Assembly (NCBI GenBank): GCA_905199285.1
Contig: CAJKFZ010000045.1
Location: forward strand, 1 to 14,437
Direction: 5' to 3'
Origin: an uncultured Ruminococcus sp.
Lineage (GTDB): Bacteria > Bacillota > Clostridia > Oscillospirales > Ruminococcaceae
DNA: 14,437 nt
Shown: positions 14,427-14,437 of the stretch, one piece after another
Layout of the letters: each line of letters starts with the position of its first letter
How positions within the stretch are numbered: position 1 is the first letter of the stretch
The notes under the pieces: model-generated
Databases searched by the model: none
Seen by the model: only the letters and a program-made list of their open reading frames with translations
What the model was told of the DNA's origin: nothing
Position numbers and translations under genes: made by a program

Positions 14427-14437
14427 TATATCACTTA

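Overview
The window looks like chromosome of a Gram-positive Clostridia-type bacterium, most likely a Ruminococcus-like gut Firmicute. The reasons are strong AGGAGG-type ribosome binding sites, some TTG/GTG starts, a single-strand binding protein/ParA/ParB backbone typical of Clostridial mobile elements, and a CpsB-type PHP phosphatase beside a Firmicute-style chain-length regulator/tyrosine kinase. The organism assignment is an inference from gene families, not from a search.

Bases 1-1652 hold a leftward operon driven from about 1685-1713: a two-zinc-ribbon plus ribbon-helix-helix (RHH) protein, an overlapping 78-residue cysteine-rich protein, a VOC (glyoxalase-fold) protein, a relic of a second RHH gene tail, and a SAM methyltransferase cut by the window edge. 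The 241-base gap to ssb holds two divergent promoters of near-consensus form. They share mirror-image copies of one element (20 of 22 bases), which suggests one repressor, perhaps the RHH protein, controls both sides.

Bases 1894-7077 form a tightly packed rightward operon: ssb (broken by an amber codon), parA, a 71-aa protein, a 114-aa protein with a helical tail, parB, a radical-SAM gene (amber codon plus loss of part of its cluster motif), a 151-aa acidic protein, a 236-aa exported membrane-anchored protein and a 131-aa protein. Most junctions overlap or nearly touch. This is the partition/maintenance module of an integrated plasmid or ICE that appears to be decaying.

Bases 7085-9213 are bracketed by two hairpins identical at 25 of 29 positions. 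Between them lie a leftward DUF3267-type membrane zinc peptidase with its own consensus promoter, and a NYN-domain gene that has no visible ribosome binding site and carries a frameshift. The peptidase gene seems to have separated the NYN gene from the operon upstream.

Bases 9193-14426 are a leftward surface-polysaccharide locus: putative Wzy polymerase, Wzx flippase, VanZ-like protein, a fused Wzz/BY-kinase and a CpsB-like phosphatase. The last codons of cpsB lie inside the terminator hairpin of the NYN gene, so the mobile segment and the polysaccharide locus meet exactly there. Once the broken genes are counted, no gene-free stretch exceeds 300 bases. I saw no rRNA, tRNA, CRISPR array or transposase.
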